From NCBI RefSeq assembly GCF_036248275.1, contig NZ_CP109181.1, forward strand, positions 7,564,001 to 7,628,000: 64,000 nt of DNA, read 5' to 3'. A program made the translations under genes and the position numbers. The DNA is from Streptomyces sp. NBC_01716. GTDB taxonomy: Bacteria > Actinomycetota > Actinomycetes > Streptomycetales > Streptomycetaceae. Numbering within the stretch: position 1 is the first letter of the stretch; each line of letters begins with the position of its first letter. Positions 35,808 through 44,347 of the stretch are shown here, piece by piece. Under the pieces are notes generated by a model. That model was not told the origin of the DNA. It saw only the letters and a list, made by a program, of their open reading frames with translations, and ran no database searches.

Positions 35808-36802
35808 GGCTTGAGACAGACCTCATGTTCCGAACTGCACCCTGAACTGCTGAGTGTGTCTTCGCCGGTGTCATCGACCTGAACGCGGGAGACTCCTCGC
35901 GGAGAGTCAATCTCGGTCGCGTGCATGAAATCCAAGAAGCGAGCCGCGACAGGCGAGAGATCCTGAGAACAGTGGTACGCCACGCCGATGACTCTGGTTG
36001 CTTCCGGTGAATCCACGGGTACTGCGACGAGATCATCCAGACCGAAGCCCTGCACTTCCAGAGCCGGCAGAGCCGCCACGCCCACCCCAGCCCGTAGCAG
36101 GCCACGGATCGTCGCTGCGCTGCATGCATTGAAGCGCTCGCTCACTGAGATTGAGTACTCGCTGAACGCGGCGTCGGTGATTGCTCGGATGCTGGTTCCG
36201 GGTCGCGTTGCGAGTACGGTCTCTCCCTTGAAGTCCGACCACGAGATGGAGTTCTGCGTCGACCAAGGGTGGCCGCGGTGCGCGACGCCGTAGAACTGTT
36301 CCTGCAGCAGGGGCTCGAAGCAGAAGTTGTCCCGCAGGTCACCATGGGCGGTCAGACCGAGTTCGACAGTTCCACCAGCGAGGCGTTCGACAACGTCATC
36401 CGCGGCTCCATCTATGATCTCGAACTCCACCTCGGGGTGATCCAGCATGAAGCCGCGGATCATCTCCGGCAGCACAGCCGCCGCGAGTGACGGCAGTGCG
36501 GCTACGGCGATGGTTCCGGACTGCGCTGCCACGTAGGACATGAAGCGGCTCAGCCCCAGGTCCATATCGTCGAGGACGGCACCCGTCATGAGCAGGAAGG
36601 CCTGCCCCGCTGCCGTGGTGTCGATCTGCCGAGTGGTGCGGTCGAACAGCCGCACCCTCAGGAGACGTTCGACTTCCTTGATCCTTCTGCTGAGGACCGA
36701 CTGAGAGATGTGCTCCGCCGCGGCTGCTTTCGTGAAGCTGCCGGATGCGGCGAGGGTCCGGACTGCGCGAAGCTGCTGGAGCGTCAAGTCAGGAATCGGC
36801 AT
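35804..36802 (-). CDS. LysR-family transcriptional regulator
   Basis: The product is a 332-residue regulator. The winged helix is at the N-terminus (LTLQQLRAVRTLAASGSFTK, then AAAAEHISQSVLSRRIKEVE), and the effector domain begins GTIAVAALPSLAAAVLPEMI. The ATG at 36802 gives the usual MPIPDLTLQQL start; an ATG at 36850 would add 16 residues. The last 30 residues (through SSGCSSEHEVCLKP) are unlike the family and run into the secY-adk insertion, whose first bases supply the stop codon, so the natural C-terminus may have been altered by that rearrangement. Confidence 0.88.
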   Translation of the reverse strand: MPIPDLTLQQLRAVRTLAASGSFTKAAAAEHISQSVLSRRIKEVERLLRVRLFDRTTRQIDTTAAGQAFLLMTGAVLDDMDLGLSRFMSYVAAQSGTIAVAALPSLAAAVLPEMIRGFMLDHPEVEFEIIDGAADDVVERLAGGTVELGLTAHGDLRDNFCFEPLLQEQFYGVAHRGHPWSTQNSISWSDFKGETVLATRPGTSIRAITDAAFSEYSISVSERFNACSAATIRGLLRAGVGVAALPALEVQGFGLDDLVAVPVDSPEATRVIGVAYHCSQDLSPVAARFLDFMHATEIDSPRGVSRVQVDDTGEDTLSSSGCSSEHEVCLKP

Positions 36803-37232
36803 GGCACCGCCTAGTGCTAGTGCTTCACCCACGGGTGGACGGGCAATCACGACTGAACCTGCGGTCTGGACCCGGAATCGACCTTCTGCGTACTCCTCGG
36901 CTTGGGCTCTCCCGCGGTACAGAAACAGCGCCTTGCGGCAGCGGGCCTGAGCCGGCGGGTTCGGGATTGTGGCTCATCCATCGGCGATGGAGGACTCTCG
37001 CCGGATCCAGCGCAGCTCGCCGAAGGCGCGGCAGCACCCGGGCCACCGCTGGCGTCATCAGCCGCAGATGACGGCACCGTCAGGCGTGGGGAACGACCGC
37101 CTGGTCGTCGTTCAACACGGAGCGTGCCATCAGAAGGGTGTCCAATCCTTTGCTCGCACATAGATCATGAACGCCCTCCTCCCACGCCTGCGGCCCGACT
37201 TCACTTCACGCGATCTTCGTGGAATCAGCCAT
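36803..37232. other. 430-bp gap, nothing recognised
   Basis: Open frames here are short, Arg/Ser-rich and without family patterns. It lies between the acyl-CoA ligase stop and the LysR start. Confidence 0.4.
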
Positions 37233-39059
37233 CTAGTTCGGCTTGGAGCGCACGTGGTTCGCGATTGCCGCGTCATCGTTCGCGCCGTACATCTCGTCGA
37301 TCAGCGTTGCGAACGAGCGCACGACGGCATTGCGCTTCAACTTGCCGTTCACAGTCCGCTCGCCGTGCTCGACCCGCAGGGGCCGCGGCAGGATGCGAAA
37401 GTCCTTCAACTGCTCTACGCGGGCGAGGTCTGCGTTGACCCGAACCACCTCCGCTCGCAGGCGTTCGGCCAGCGCTTCTGCCGACTGGGCGTCTGCGGTG
37501 GTGCTCGGCTCGAACAGGACAGTGAGGTACTTGCGGGCGTCGCCGACGACGATGGCTTCGTTGATCAGCGAGCTTTCCCTCAGCCGGGTTTCAATGGGCT
37601 GAGGATTGATCGTTTTGCCGCCGCGGGTAATGATCACATCCTTCTTGCGGCCGATGAGCCGGATGTCGCCCCGGGGTGTGCGCTCCATCAGGTCACCGGT
37701 GCAGAACCAGTCATCCTGGAAAACAGCCTCGGTCTCCGCAGGGTTGCGCCAATATCCGTCGAAGAGCAGCGGCGCGCGGAGCAGCATTTCTCCATCGTCC
37801 GCGACCTTCACCTGGAAGCGCGGGTCCGAAAACTCCTTGCCGATGAAACCTGGCCGAGGGAACTGCTCATTGAAGTGTGCGATGGGCGTGCCGGCGGTCT
37901 CGGTGAGGCCGTAACACTCGCGAAGGTCGAGCCCCCAGATCTGCCAAATCGCGAGGACGCTCTCAGGCATCGCGGCAGATGCGGTGTAGGCAATCCGGAC
38001 GCGATCCATTCCGACGGTTGCCCGTAGCGGCAGGAACACTCCGCGAAGGGCGGCAGCGTACGCGATCCGCAGCAACAGCGAGGGCCGGCGACGAGACCAG
38101 CGGAGTTCGGCCACCCTGCGGCCCACCCACATCGCGGCGTCATAGGCGTAGCGGCGGAGTCCCGACCAGGTTTCTGGCCGTGCGATCAGTTCGCCGGCGA
38201 TCTTCTCGTAGAAGCGCGGCGGCCAGAGCACTACTGTCGGCCGTACCGCGCGCAGGACATCCTCGTAGTCAGGGATGCTGCAGTAGGTGACCACCAGCCG
38301 TGAGAGCAGCGGCGTGAAAACCGAAACTACCGCCGGCGCCACGTGGGCCAATGGCAGGAAGCCCACCACATCGTGATCGCGGCTGATCAGCTGTGGATAG
38401 AGGCCGATGACGGTCTGAACCGAGTGCTGAATCGTTCGGTGCGAGTGTGTGACGCCTTTCGGCGCTCCCGTGGACCCCGACGTGTAGAAGAGCACGGCGG
38501 CATCATCGAGAGAGCCCGCGGAAACCAGCTTGGACAGGCGATCCGGGCCGTCGGCGTACCGTGCTCCTTCTTCGCGCAGCGTCTCCCACCTTGTCCCCTT
38601 GATCGTCTGGGGCAGCGCCGGCGGAGCGTGGTCGATTCCGACCACGAGCCGCAGCTTCGGTGTGCGTGCGGCGATCCCCGCGACTTTGGTGAGGTCTGTC
38701 GTCGTCTCCCCGACGAAGGCGACCGCCTCGCTGTGTACGAGGAGTTGCTCGATCTCGGCGGGTGAGTTGGTCGGATACACGCCGATCACGACGCCGCCGA
38801 CACTCTGCACGGCCAGCGCGGCGAACACCCACTCCGGGCGGGCGCTGCTCAACACCGCGACGCGATCACCGTGCTTCACACCTTGCGCGGCGAGGCCGAG
38901 CGCCAGAGAGCGTACCTGGTCCGCGTACGACCGCCACGTGACCGTCTGTGCGGCACCATCACGCCAGTAGCGCAGCGCAACGGTGTCAGGCTCTCGGCTC
39001 GCGCGATCGAGCAGCAGCCCCGGTAGCGTCCGGGTCGGTTGGAAATTGGTCAGATCCAT
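37233..39059 (-). CDS. Long-chain acyl-CoA synthetase (AMP-forming)
   Basis: The product is a 608-residue adenylating enzyme that activates a carboxylic acid to its CoA thioester. The phosphate loop is VLFYTSGSTGAPKGVTHSHR (about residue 210), the A5 motif is LRECYGLTETAGTPIAHFNE, the hinge region is FCTGDLMERTPRGDIRLIGR, and the catalytic Lys region near the C-terminus is GERTVNGKLKRNAVVRSF. Size and the KKDVIITRGGKTINPQPIET segment fit FadD-type long-chain ligases. The start at 39059 has GAGAGG upstream. It is followed by LysR and preceded by a flavin reductase remnant. Confidence 0.93.
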   Translation of the reverse strand: MDLTNFQPTRTLPGLLLDRASREPDTVALRYWRDGAAQTVTWRSYADQVRSLALGLAAQGVKHGDRVAVLSSARPEWVFAALAVQSVGGVVIGVYPTNSPAEIEQLLVHSEAVAFVGETTTDLTKVAGIAARTPKLRLVVGIDHAPPALPQTIKGTRWETLREEGARYADGPDRLSKLVSAGSLDDAAVLFYTSGSTGAPKGVTHSHRTIQHSVQTVIGLYPQLISRDHDVVGFLPLAHVAPAVVSVFTPLLSRLVVTYCSIPDYEDVLRAVRPTVVLWPPRFYEKIAGELIARPETWSGLRRYAYDAAMWVGRRVAELRWSRRRPSLLLRIAYAAALRGVFLPLRATVGMDRVRIAYTASAAMPESVLAIWQIWGLDLRECYGLTETAGTPIAHFNEQFPRPGFIGKEFSDPRFQVKVADDGEMLLRAPLLFDGYWRNPAETEAVFQDDWFCTGDLMERTPRGDIRLIGRKKDVIITRGGKTINPQPIETRLRESSLINEAIVVGDARKYLTVLFEPSTTADAQSAEALAERLRAEVVRVNADLARVEQLKDFRILPRPLRVEHGERTVNGKLKRNAVVRSFATLIDEMYGANDDAAIANHVRSKPN

Positions 39060-39105
39060 GAGACGGCCTCTCTTACAGAGCTGACAAGCCCGGGCCCGAT
39101 GAGAT

Positions 39106-39474
39106 TCATGCCGCACTCTCCCCAATAGGGAGGAAGCCGCCTCTGTACCAGGTCACCGGCTTGCTGCTACCTGTCCGCGCGTCGTGCACCCGACCGATGA
39201 GGATCACGTGATCTCCGCCTGGCACGGCTTGCTCCAGTTCGCAACGGATGACTGCCGCTGCATCGGGCAACAGTGGATGACCCGCCTCATCGAATTCGAA
39301 GTTGCCGTAAGCGAACTTATTCTCACCCTTTGTCGCGAATTTGATCACCAATTCCGCGTGTGCGTCCGTCACGATGTTCACGACGAAGTGCTTGGCCGCC
39401 ATGAAAACAGGAAAGCAGTCCGCCCCCCGGCCCAGGCAAACCAAGACGAGCGGTCCTTGAAATTGATCAACCAT
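39106..39474 (-). CDS. Flavin reductase-domain protein with internal deletion
   Basis: The product is 122 residues. It aligns throughout with the intact reductase at 62412-62912 (CFPVFMAAKHFVVNIVTDAH against CFPAFMAAEQFVVNIVTPEH; ending VTWYRGGFLPIGESAA). After MVDQFQG, equivalent to the first seven residues of the intact protein, it jumps to PLVLVCL, so about 46 residues forming the first strands and part of the FMN site are lost in frame. The start and reading frame survive. It overlaps the crotonase stop by 8 bp. Flavin reductase function is probably lost. Confidence 0.75.
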   Translation of the reverse strand: MVDQFQGPLVLVCLGRGADCFPVFMAAKHFVVNIVTDAHAELVIKFATKGENKFAYGNFEFDEAGHPLLPDAAAVIRCELEQAVPGGDHVILIGRVHDARTGSSKPVTWYRGGFLPIGESAA

Positions 39475-40246
39475 TGTATCCCTCGCGGGCGGCTCGGGCG
39501 GCAGGGTCAAGGAAGACCGTGCGCGCGTCGGCAACCGTGACGCGGAGCTGTTCTTCCTCTGGCCAACTGGCAGTCCCTGAGTGAAGAGCCCGCTTGAGCG
39601 CCGCGAACACGGCAGACGGGTTCGCGGCTGCCTTGCGCGCATCCGCCAGCGCAGTCGAGAGCAGGTCGTCCTGGTTGACCACCTGGTCGACGATGCCTAT
39701 CGCCTTCGCATCGAATGCATCGATGGGATCTCCACCCAGCAGGAGTCGCCGGGCTGCGCGGTCACCAAGGATTTCACGCACTTGAGCGATTCCCTTTACG
39801 GCCGGCAGCATTCCGTGCTTGATCTCGGGGAAGACGAAACGCGCTGTAGTCGACGAGTACACCACGTCAGCGAACAACGCCATTTCGATACCGCCACCGA
39901 CGCACCAGCCGTTAACCGCGCACACCAGCGGCCGGGGATAGTTCTCCAGTGCGCAGAGCAGCGCGTGGAACGACTTCATCCGCCCGGCCATCGCAGCGGC
40001 GTTGAAGTCGACGGCTTCCTTCATGTCGCCACCCGCGCAGAAGAAACGCTCGCCGGCGCCCGTCAGAACCAGCGCGGGGGCGTCAGGACCCTTGGCGAGG
40101 GTCTCCAGCTTCGCCGTCAGGTCGCTGACGAGCGAGTCACTGAGTGCGTTTGCGGGCGGGTGGTTCAGAGTGATGACGACCACGCCGTCCGCTTCGTCGG
40201 ACGCGTGGACAACGCTCAGCGCTGTGTTGTGCGAACCTGCGGTCAT
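39467..40246 (-). CDS. Enoyl-CoA hydratase/isomerase (catalytic residues present)
   Basis: The product is a 259-residue crotonase. Oxyanion-hole segments are RFFCAGGDMKEAVDF and VNGWCVGGGIEMALFADVVY. Glutamates fall at both hydratase positions: in GGGIEMAL and in VFPEIKHGMLPAVKG. It can therefore be expected to hydrate enoyl-CoA or perform a related reaction. It is the third gene of a minus-strand cluster after the FMN monooxygenase and a second crotonase. The ATG at 40246 lies 14 bp after the preceding stop. Confidence 0.92.
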   Translation of the reverse strand: MTAGSHNTALSVVHASDEADGVVVITLNHPPANALSDSLVSDLTAKLETLAKGPDAPALVLTGAGERFFCAGGDMKEAVDFNAAAMAGRMKSFHALLCALENYPRPLVCAVNGWCVGGGIEMALFADVVYSSTTARFVFPEIKHGMLPAVKGIAQVREILGDRAARRLLLGGDPIDAFDAKAIGIVDQVVNQDDLLSTALADARKAAANPSAVFAALKRALHSGTASWPEEEQLRVTVADARTVFLDPAARAAREGYNG

Positions 40247-40259
40247 GCTCGTCTCCGGG

Positions 40260-41078
40260 TTAGTTCGCCGGGGCGCCAGCGATGCGAGCGGAGGGGAAGT
40301 CCACAGGGCGCTTTTCCCGGAAGGCCTGGCGCGCTTCGGCGTAGTCGGCGCTGGCGAAGTCGATGATCTCGAGCGCCGAGGACAGTTCGTGCTGGGGCAT
40401 CGCGTTGGTGAGCCAGGTGTTGAGCGCGCGCTTGGTGAAACGGAGAGCCTGCTGGGAACCACGCGCCAACTGGGACGCGACCTCGAGAGCACGGGGCAGT
40501 ACCTGCTCACGGGGAACGGACAGACTCACAAGCCCGATCCGCTCGGCTTCGGCACCGGTCAGCTTCTCGGAGGTGAGCACGTAGTACTTGGTCTTGGCCA
40601 TGCCGACGAGCAGCGGCCAGATGAGTGCGGCGTGGTCGCCGGCTGTCACGCCGACCTTGGTGTGGCCCTCAATCAGCACCGCGTCGTCCGCGGCGATGCT
40701 GATGTCGGCAAGGAGCGCGGTCGACAGGCCGTAGCCGACTGCGGGACCGTTGATCGCGGAGATGATCGGCTTCTCGATGCGCAGGACCGTCGCAACCCGC
40801 TTGCGCTCCGTCTCCAGCATCGCGAGCGTCTGCTCGGGCGTGGGATCGGGCTGCGCCACGTCCATCCCGGTACAGAATGCCTTGCCGGCTCCGGTGACAA
40901 CCACGACCCGGGTCTGATCGTCGCGCTCGACGTCGGCCCAGATCTGGTTCATCTCCTCGAACATGGGCATGGTGAGCGAGTTGTACCGCTCGGGCCGATT
41001 GATCGTGATGAGGAGGACACCGTCGTCGCGGCGTTCGACGAGGACGTCGCCAGTGCCGTGCTTGTAGAGGTCACTCAT
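40260..41078 (-). CDS. Crotonase-family protein lacking both hydratase glutamates
   Basis: The product is 272 residues. The CoA-binding and oxyanion features are present (KAFCTGMDVAQPDP, INGPAVGYGLSTALLADISI). At the two positions where enoyl-CoA hydratase has Glu, this protein has the LST of GYGLSTAL and the GHTK of LIEGHTKVGVTAGD. It therefore probably catalyses another crotonase reaction (isomerisation, C-C hydrolysis or thioester hydrolysis). It overlaps the monooxygenase stop as ATGA, and AAGGAGACC precedes the ATG inside the 9-bp repeat end. Confidence 0.9.
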   Translation of the reverse strand: MSDLYKHGTGDVLVERRDDGVLLITINRPERYNSLTMPMFEEMNQIWADVERDDQTRVVVVTGAGKAFCTGMDVAQPDPTPEQTLAMLETERKRVATVLRIEKPIISAINGPAVGYGLSTALLADISIAADDAVLIEGHTKVGVTAGDHAALIWPLLVGMAKTKYYVLTSEKLTGAEAERIGLVSLSVPREQVLPRALEVASQLARGSQQALRFTKRALNTWLTNAMPQHELSSALEIIDFASADYAEARQAFREKRPVDFPSARIAGAPAN

Positions 41079-42253
41079 CGTGGGGTCTCCTTGGTGTGGT
41101 TGGTGTGGTTGGTGTGGTGTTGGCGGAGTGCTTGTTCGTGGGCGGGGCGTGCGGTGCGGATGTCGGTGAGGATGTCGTTGGGTGGGCGGACTATGTTGCG
41201 GGGGTTTTTGAAGTGGGGGATGACGTATTTGCCGAAGAGTTCGATGGAGTTCATGAGTTGGTGGTGGGGGAGGCTGTCGACTCGCAGGACGAGTGCGTCG
41301 GCGCCCATGTCGGCGTAGCGCTGGATGTGTTGGATGCAGTGGTCGGGGTCGCCGACGATGAAGCCCTGGGAGTGTTCGAGCATGTATTCCTCGTCGTTGA
41401 GGTTGATGTTTTTGACGGCGCCCATGTAGGCGTAGTCCTTTGAGAGTTTGGAGAGGCGTTCGTAGGCGTCGGTGGAGAGTTTGGCCATGTCGAGCAGGGG
41501 TTTTGCTTCGGTGCGGGCTTGTGCTGTGGTTTGGGCGCAGTGCATTCCGCCGGCGATGGCGATCATTTTGCGTGGTGTGATGGGGTGGGGGTGGTGTGTG
41601 GTGGTGAGGGTTTTGTCGTAGAGCTTGATCATGTTTTCGACGAGGTCGTAGCCGAGGTAGAGGCCGCCCATGATGGCGCCGATGCCCATGGTGGCTGCGG
41701 TTTCGACGGAGTTGGGGCTGCCGGCGGCGGCTGAGATGGGCGGGTGGGGGTTTTGTAGGGGTTTGGGGACGAGGCTGCGGGGTGGGATCTTGTAGTGGTC
41801 GCCGACGTAGGAGAAGACGTCGTTGAGGAATGCGTGGCGGATGAGTTCGATGCCTTCGCGCCACTGGGCTTTGTTTTCCGAGGGGTCGACCTCGAATGCG
41901 CGCAGTGCGAGTGTGGTGTTGCCGCGTCCGGTGCCCAGTTCGACGCGGCCGTTGGACAGGATGTCCTCGGTGGCGACGCGTTCGGCGACGCGCAGGGCGT
42001 GGTTCATCCGGGTGGGCAGCAGTGTCACGAGGTGGATGAAGCGGATCCGGCTTGTGAGGGCCATGAGGTAGGGGTAGAGCACCTCCGGAGCCGAGACCGA
42101 TGCGGTGCCCAGGGCGACGTGCTGCTCGGAACTGCCGAAGGCGTCGAAGCCCACCCGCTCCGCCAGGAGCACCTCCTCGATCAGCTCCCGGTAGCGGTGC
42201 TCATGCGTGAGCCCGACCGGGGTGTCTCCCTCGGACATGAGGATGAAGTCCAT
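41075..42253 (-). CDS. LLM-class flavin-dependent monooxygenase, copy 1
   Basis: The product is a 392-residue bacterial-luciferase-fold enzyme that uses FMNH2 from a separate reductase. It begins MDFILMSEGDTPVGLTHEHR and has the alkanal/LLM pattern FGSSEQHVALGTASVSAPEV, then RVELGTGRGNTTLALRAFEV. The C-terminus carries a tandem Asn-His-Thr repeat (two full units) encoded by a 9-bp repeat. Codon use differs from its neighbours: third positions are mostly C or A, leaving the plus strand very G/T-rich. It is nearly identical to copy 2 at 58819-60006. It is divergent from the creatininase gene. Confidence 0.93.
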   Translation of the reverse strand: MDFILMSEGDTPVGLTHEHRYRELIEEVLLAERVGFDAFGSSEQHVALGTASVSAPEVLYPYLMALTSRIRFIHLVTLLPTRMNHALRVAERVATEDILSNGRVELGTGRGNTTLALRAFEVDPSENKAQWREGIELIRHAFLNDVFSYVGDHYKIPPRSLVPKPLQNPHPPISAAAGSPNSVETAATMGIGAIMGGLYLGYDLVENMIKLYDKTLTTTHHPHPITPRKMIAIAGGMHCAQTTAQARTEAKPLLDMAKLSTDAYERLSKLSKDYAYMGAVKNINLNDEEYMLEHSQGFIVGDPDHCIQHIQRYADMGADALVLRVDSLPHHQLMNSIELFGKYVIPHFKNPRNIVRPPNDILTDIRTARPAHEQALRQHHTNHTNHTKETPR

Positions 42254-42270
42254 GACGACCCTTCCGTCGA

Positions 42271-42290
42271 ATGTTAATCGCCGATAACGT
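42271..42290. promoter_or_regulatory. Conserved element upstream of the LLM genes
   Basis: Read toward the LLM gene the element is ACGTTATCGGCGATTAACAT. An identical copy precedes LLM copy 2 at 60024-60043, and a 17-of-20 match (GTGTTATTGGCGATTAACAT) precedes the LLM remnant at 62194-62213. Its conservation in the diverged third copy suggests a promoter or operator, possibly for the linked TetR. Confidence 0.5.
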
Positions 42291-42397
42291 ATGGCGTAGT
42301 TCAGCCCTGGTCAAGGCCTCCATGAGAGCCGCACAGCGTTAGGTGGCGGTAACAATGAGGGCTGCCCGGGCCTGCCTGTGAGGAGGAGTGACCACAC

Positions 42398-43165
42398 GTG
42401 AGCGAGTTGCGGATTGAGCGTTTGACCTCGCCCGAGATCGCGGATGCCATGGCAAGCGGCATGCGTACGGCGGTCCTGCCGCTGGGAGCCACAGAGCAGC
42501 ACGGCGCGCACCTGCCACTGTCGGTCGACAGCGATCACGCCGACCGTCTGGGCATCCTTGTCGCCGAGCGGCTTGGCGACGCGCTCGTGCTGCCGACGGT
42601 GCGGATCGGCTGCTCCGCGCACCACCTCGGCTTCGCCGGAACGCTCTCACTGCAGCCCGAAACGCTCGAGGCGATCTGCGTCGACTGCTGCACAAGCCTT
42701 GCCGCGCACGGCTTCCGGCGCGTGCTGATCTTCTCGGCGCATATCGGCAACTACCCACTGCTCAGTGAGATCGAGGAGAAGCTCGCCCCACGGCTTCCTG
42801 CCGACCTGGACGTCATCGCGTTCGCCGACTCGGCAGCGGTCCTCCAGGCATGGCGCGACGCGGCTCAACGCGTCGCCGGCCTCGCCGACCATGTCGGAGG
42901 CCATGCCGACGTCGCCGAAAGTTCGATCATGCTCGCCGTTCAGCCGGACGTCGTGAGGAACGATCGCGCCACCGCAGGCTTCACCGGGTCAATGAACGAC
43001 GAACTGCTCGCCCGCGTATTCACCGACGGCGTCAAGGCGGTTGCGCCCAACGGGGTACTCGGTGACCCGCACGGAATGTCCTCTGAGCTGGGTTTTGCCT
43101 GCCTGAACGCCGTCGCCGACCTGCTCGCGACGCACGCGACGACACGTTATCGGCCACTCACCTAG
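42398..43165 (+). CDS. Creatininase-family amidohydrolase
   Basis: The product is a 255-residue metal-dependent amidohydrolase. The first metal-site motif is VLPLGATEQHGAHLPLSVDS followed by DHADRL; the central motif is LIFSAHIGN, where most members have NGHGGN, and the third is GGHADVAESSIML. Family members cleave cyclic amides or formamides. The GTG at 42398 has GGAGGAG ten bases upstream. It is divergent from the LLM gene and is followed by a TetR remnant. A dead paralogue lies at 61656-62087. Confidence 0.88.
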   Translation: MSELRIERLTSPEIADAMASGMRTAVLPLGATEQHGAHLPLSVDSDHADRLGILVAERLGDALVLPTVRIGCSAHHLGFAGTLSLQPETLEAICVDCCTSLAAHGFRRVLIFSAHIGNYPLLSEIEEKLAPRLPADLDVIAFADSAAVLQAWRDAAQRVAGLADHVGGHADVAESSIMLAVQPDVVRNDRATAGFTGSMNDELLARVFTDGVKAVAPNGVLGDPHGMSSELGFACLNAVADLLATHATTRYRPLT

Positions 43166-43189
43166 GGGTGCTCGTTACCGAGCTTACCC

Positions 43190-43540
43190 ACCCCTCGTAC
43201 TGCATCGCCGCGCGCGACACGTCGGCAGGTGCTGATCAAGGTCGCCGGCGAGCTGTTCAACGAGCGTGCCTTCGATGCGGTCACCACGGAGATGATCGGC
43301 TCCCGCGCCGGCGTGACCGGCCCCGCCCTCTACCGGCACTTCCCCAGCAAGCAGGCGTTGCTCATCGCCGTGCTCGAGGATCCGTTGAACGAGCTGCTGG
43401 CGAACGCGCGCAGGACGGCAGCCGAGATCTCGGATCCACGCCAGGCACTCGAAGCAATGATCGACTACCACGTCAGACGCACCCTCGACAACGTGCCGTC
43501 CACGCTGGTGTTCCTGAAGAACGAACACAACGTCCCCACG
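43190..43540 (+). pseudogene. TetR regulator remnant (module A)
   Basis: The frame encodes RATRRQVLIKVAGELFNERA through VFLKNEHNVP, identical in sequence to residues 14-120 of the intact TetR at 61026-61646. The start codon region is altered and out of frame by one base, and after NEHNVP the sequence changes to unrelated residues, so about 85 C-terminal residues are lost. It lies just downstream of creatininase as in the other copy. Confidence 0.85.
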
Positions 43541-44347
43541 AAAGCGCAGAGAACGACTGCTGAGCTAAGGACTCATGGTCGTGGTGCTGGTGACCACCAC
43601 CATGTGCACGAGGGCCCCCGGACATTTCCCGTACGCCCGCAGAACTGCGGTGTCCTGGTCCGCGCCGGACACACCGCAGCCACCGCCGACTTCTCGCGAC
43701 CGGATGACGCAGTGGCTCTGAAGAACACAGCCATATCGTGAGGGTGCTGTCGCGGCTGAGCACTCTCACGAGGCGTCCAGGCCCGGGTGCACAGCGCATG
43801 GCTCACCGGCAGCAAATTGAGGGCGCGCGACGAGCTCCGGCGCTGGGCGCGAGGGGCGGGTGGATTCAGGTGTCATCCCAGATCACCAAACCATTCCTCT
43901 TCTGCATCCATTCTTGCGGAACTTGCAATAGTTGAGTCAATTCGGTCCATTGCTTGTCTGGGCATGACGGGCCAGAGTCAGCACATGCCAAATGCAGCGA
44001 GCCCGCGCGTACGCAGTTCGTAGTAACCCACGAGGAATGGCATGCAACCGGCGGCGCTCCATCAGCGCGTTCCATCATTCGACGGCCATCCCGCAGTCGT
44101 CTAAGAAGCAGCCACCGACGAGGTAGCCCCGTCGCCTGCGCCGCTCGGCCTCAGACGGATGGGATTTCAGCCACCTGAGGCAGTACAGAGGCATCGTCAA
44201 CGCTCGACATCGCCCTGGTGCCTCATCGCGCCTGATCCGACGGAAGCGCCCAGTGGGAGGAACCACCCCCTGATCGCGCCGAGCCACACGACGTCGGCCT
44301 CGTGTCGCGCGGCGGGACGCCTCCCTCAAATGTGACAAGGAGAGTCA
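43541..44347. other. About 800 bp without recognisable genes
   Basis: The region between the TetR remnant and the transporter has only short, low-quality frames on both strands. It probably represents deletion-scarred DNA. The transporter promoter must lie near 44200-44340; no clear -35/-10 pair is obvious. Confidence 0.4.

Larger units (their letters stand above)
41075..42361. repeat. Direct repeat copy 1 (1,287 bp, LLM gene plus promoter)
   Basis: This stretch matches 58819-60114 almost exactly. The differences I see are one fewer ttggtgtgg unit near 41090-41120 and an A/G difference near 42325. The left boundary is exactly the stop codon of the monooxygenase; the right boundary is about 108 bp upstream of its start, inside the divergent promoter. 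Confidence 0.92.

Noticed and set aside
40260..41864. The same kind of extended frame ahead of the crotonase at copy 1.
   Set aside because: It is the equivalent shadow of LLM copy 1; the crotonase start at 41078 has a ribosome-binding site and matches family length.
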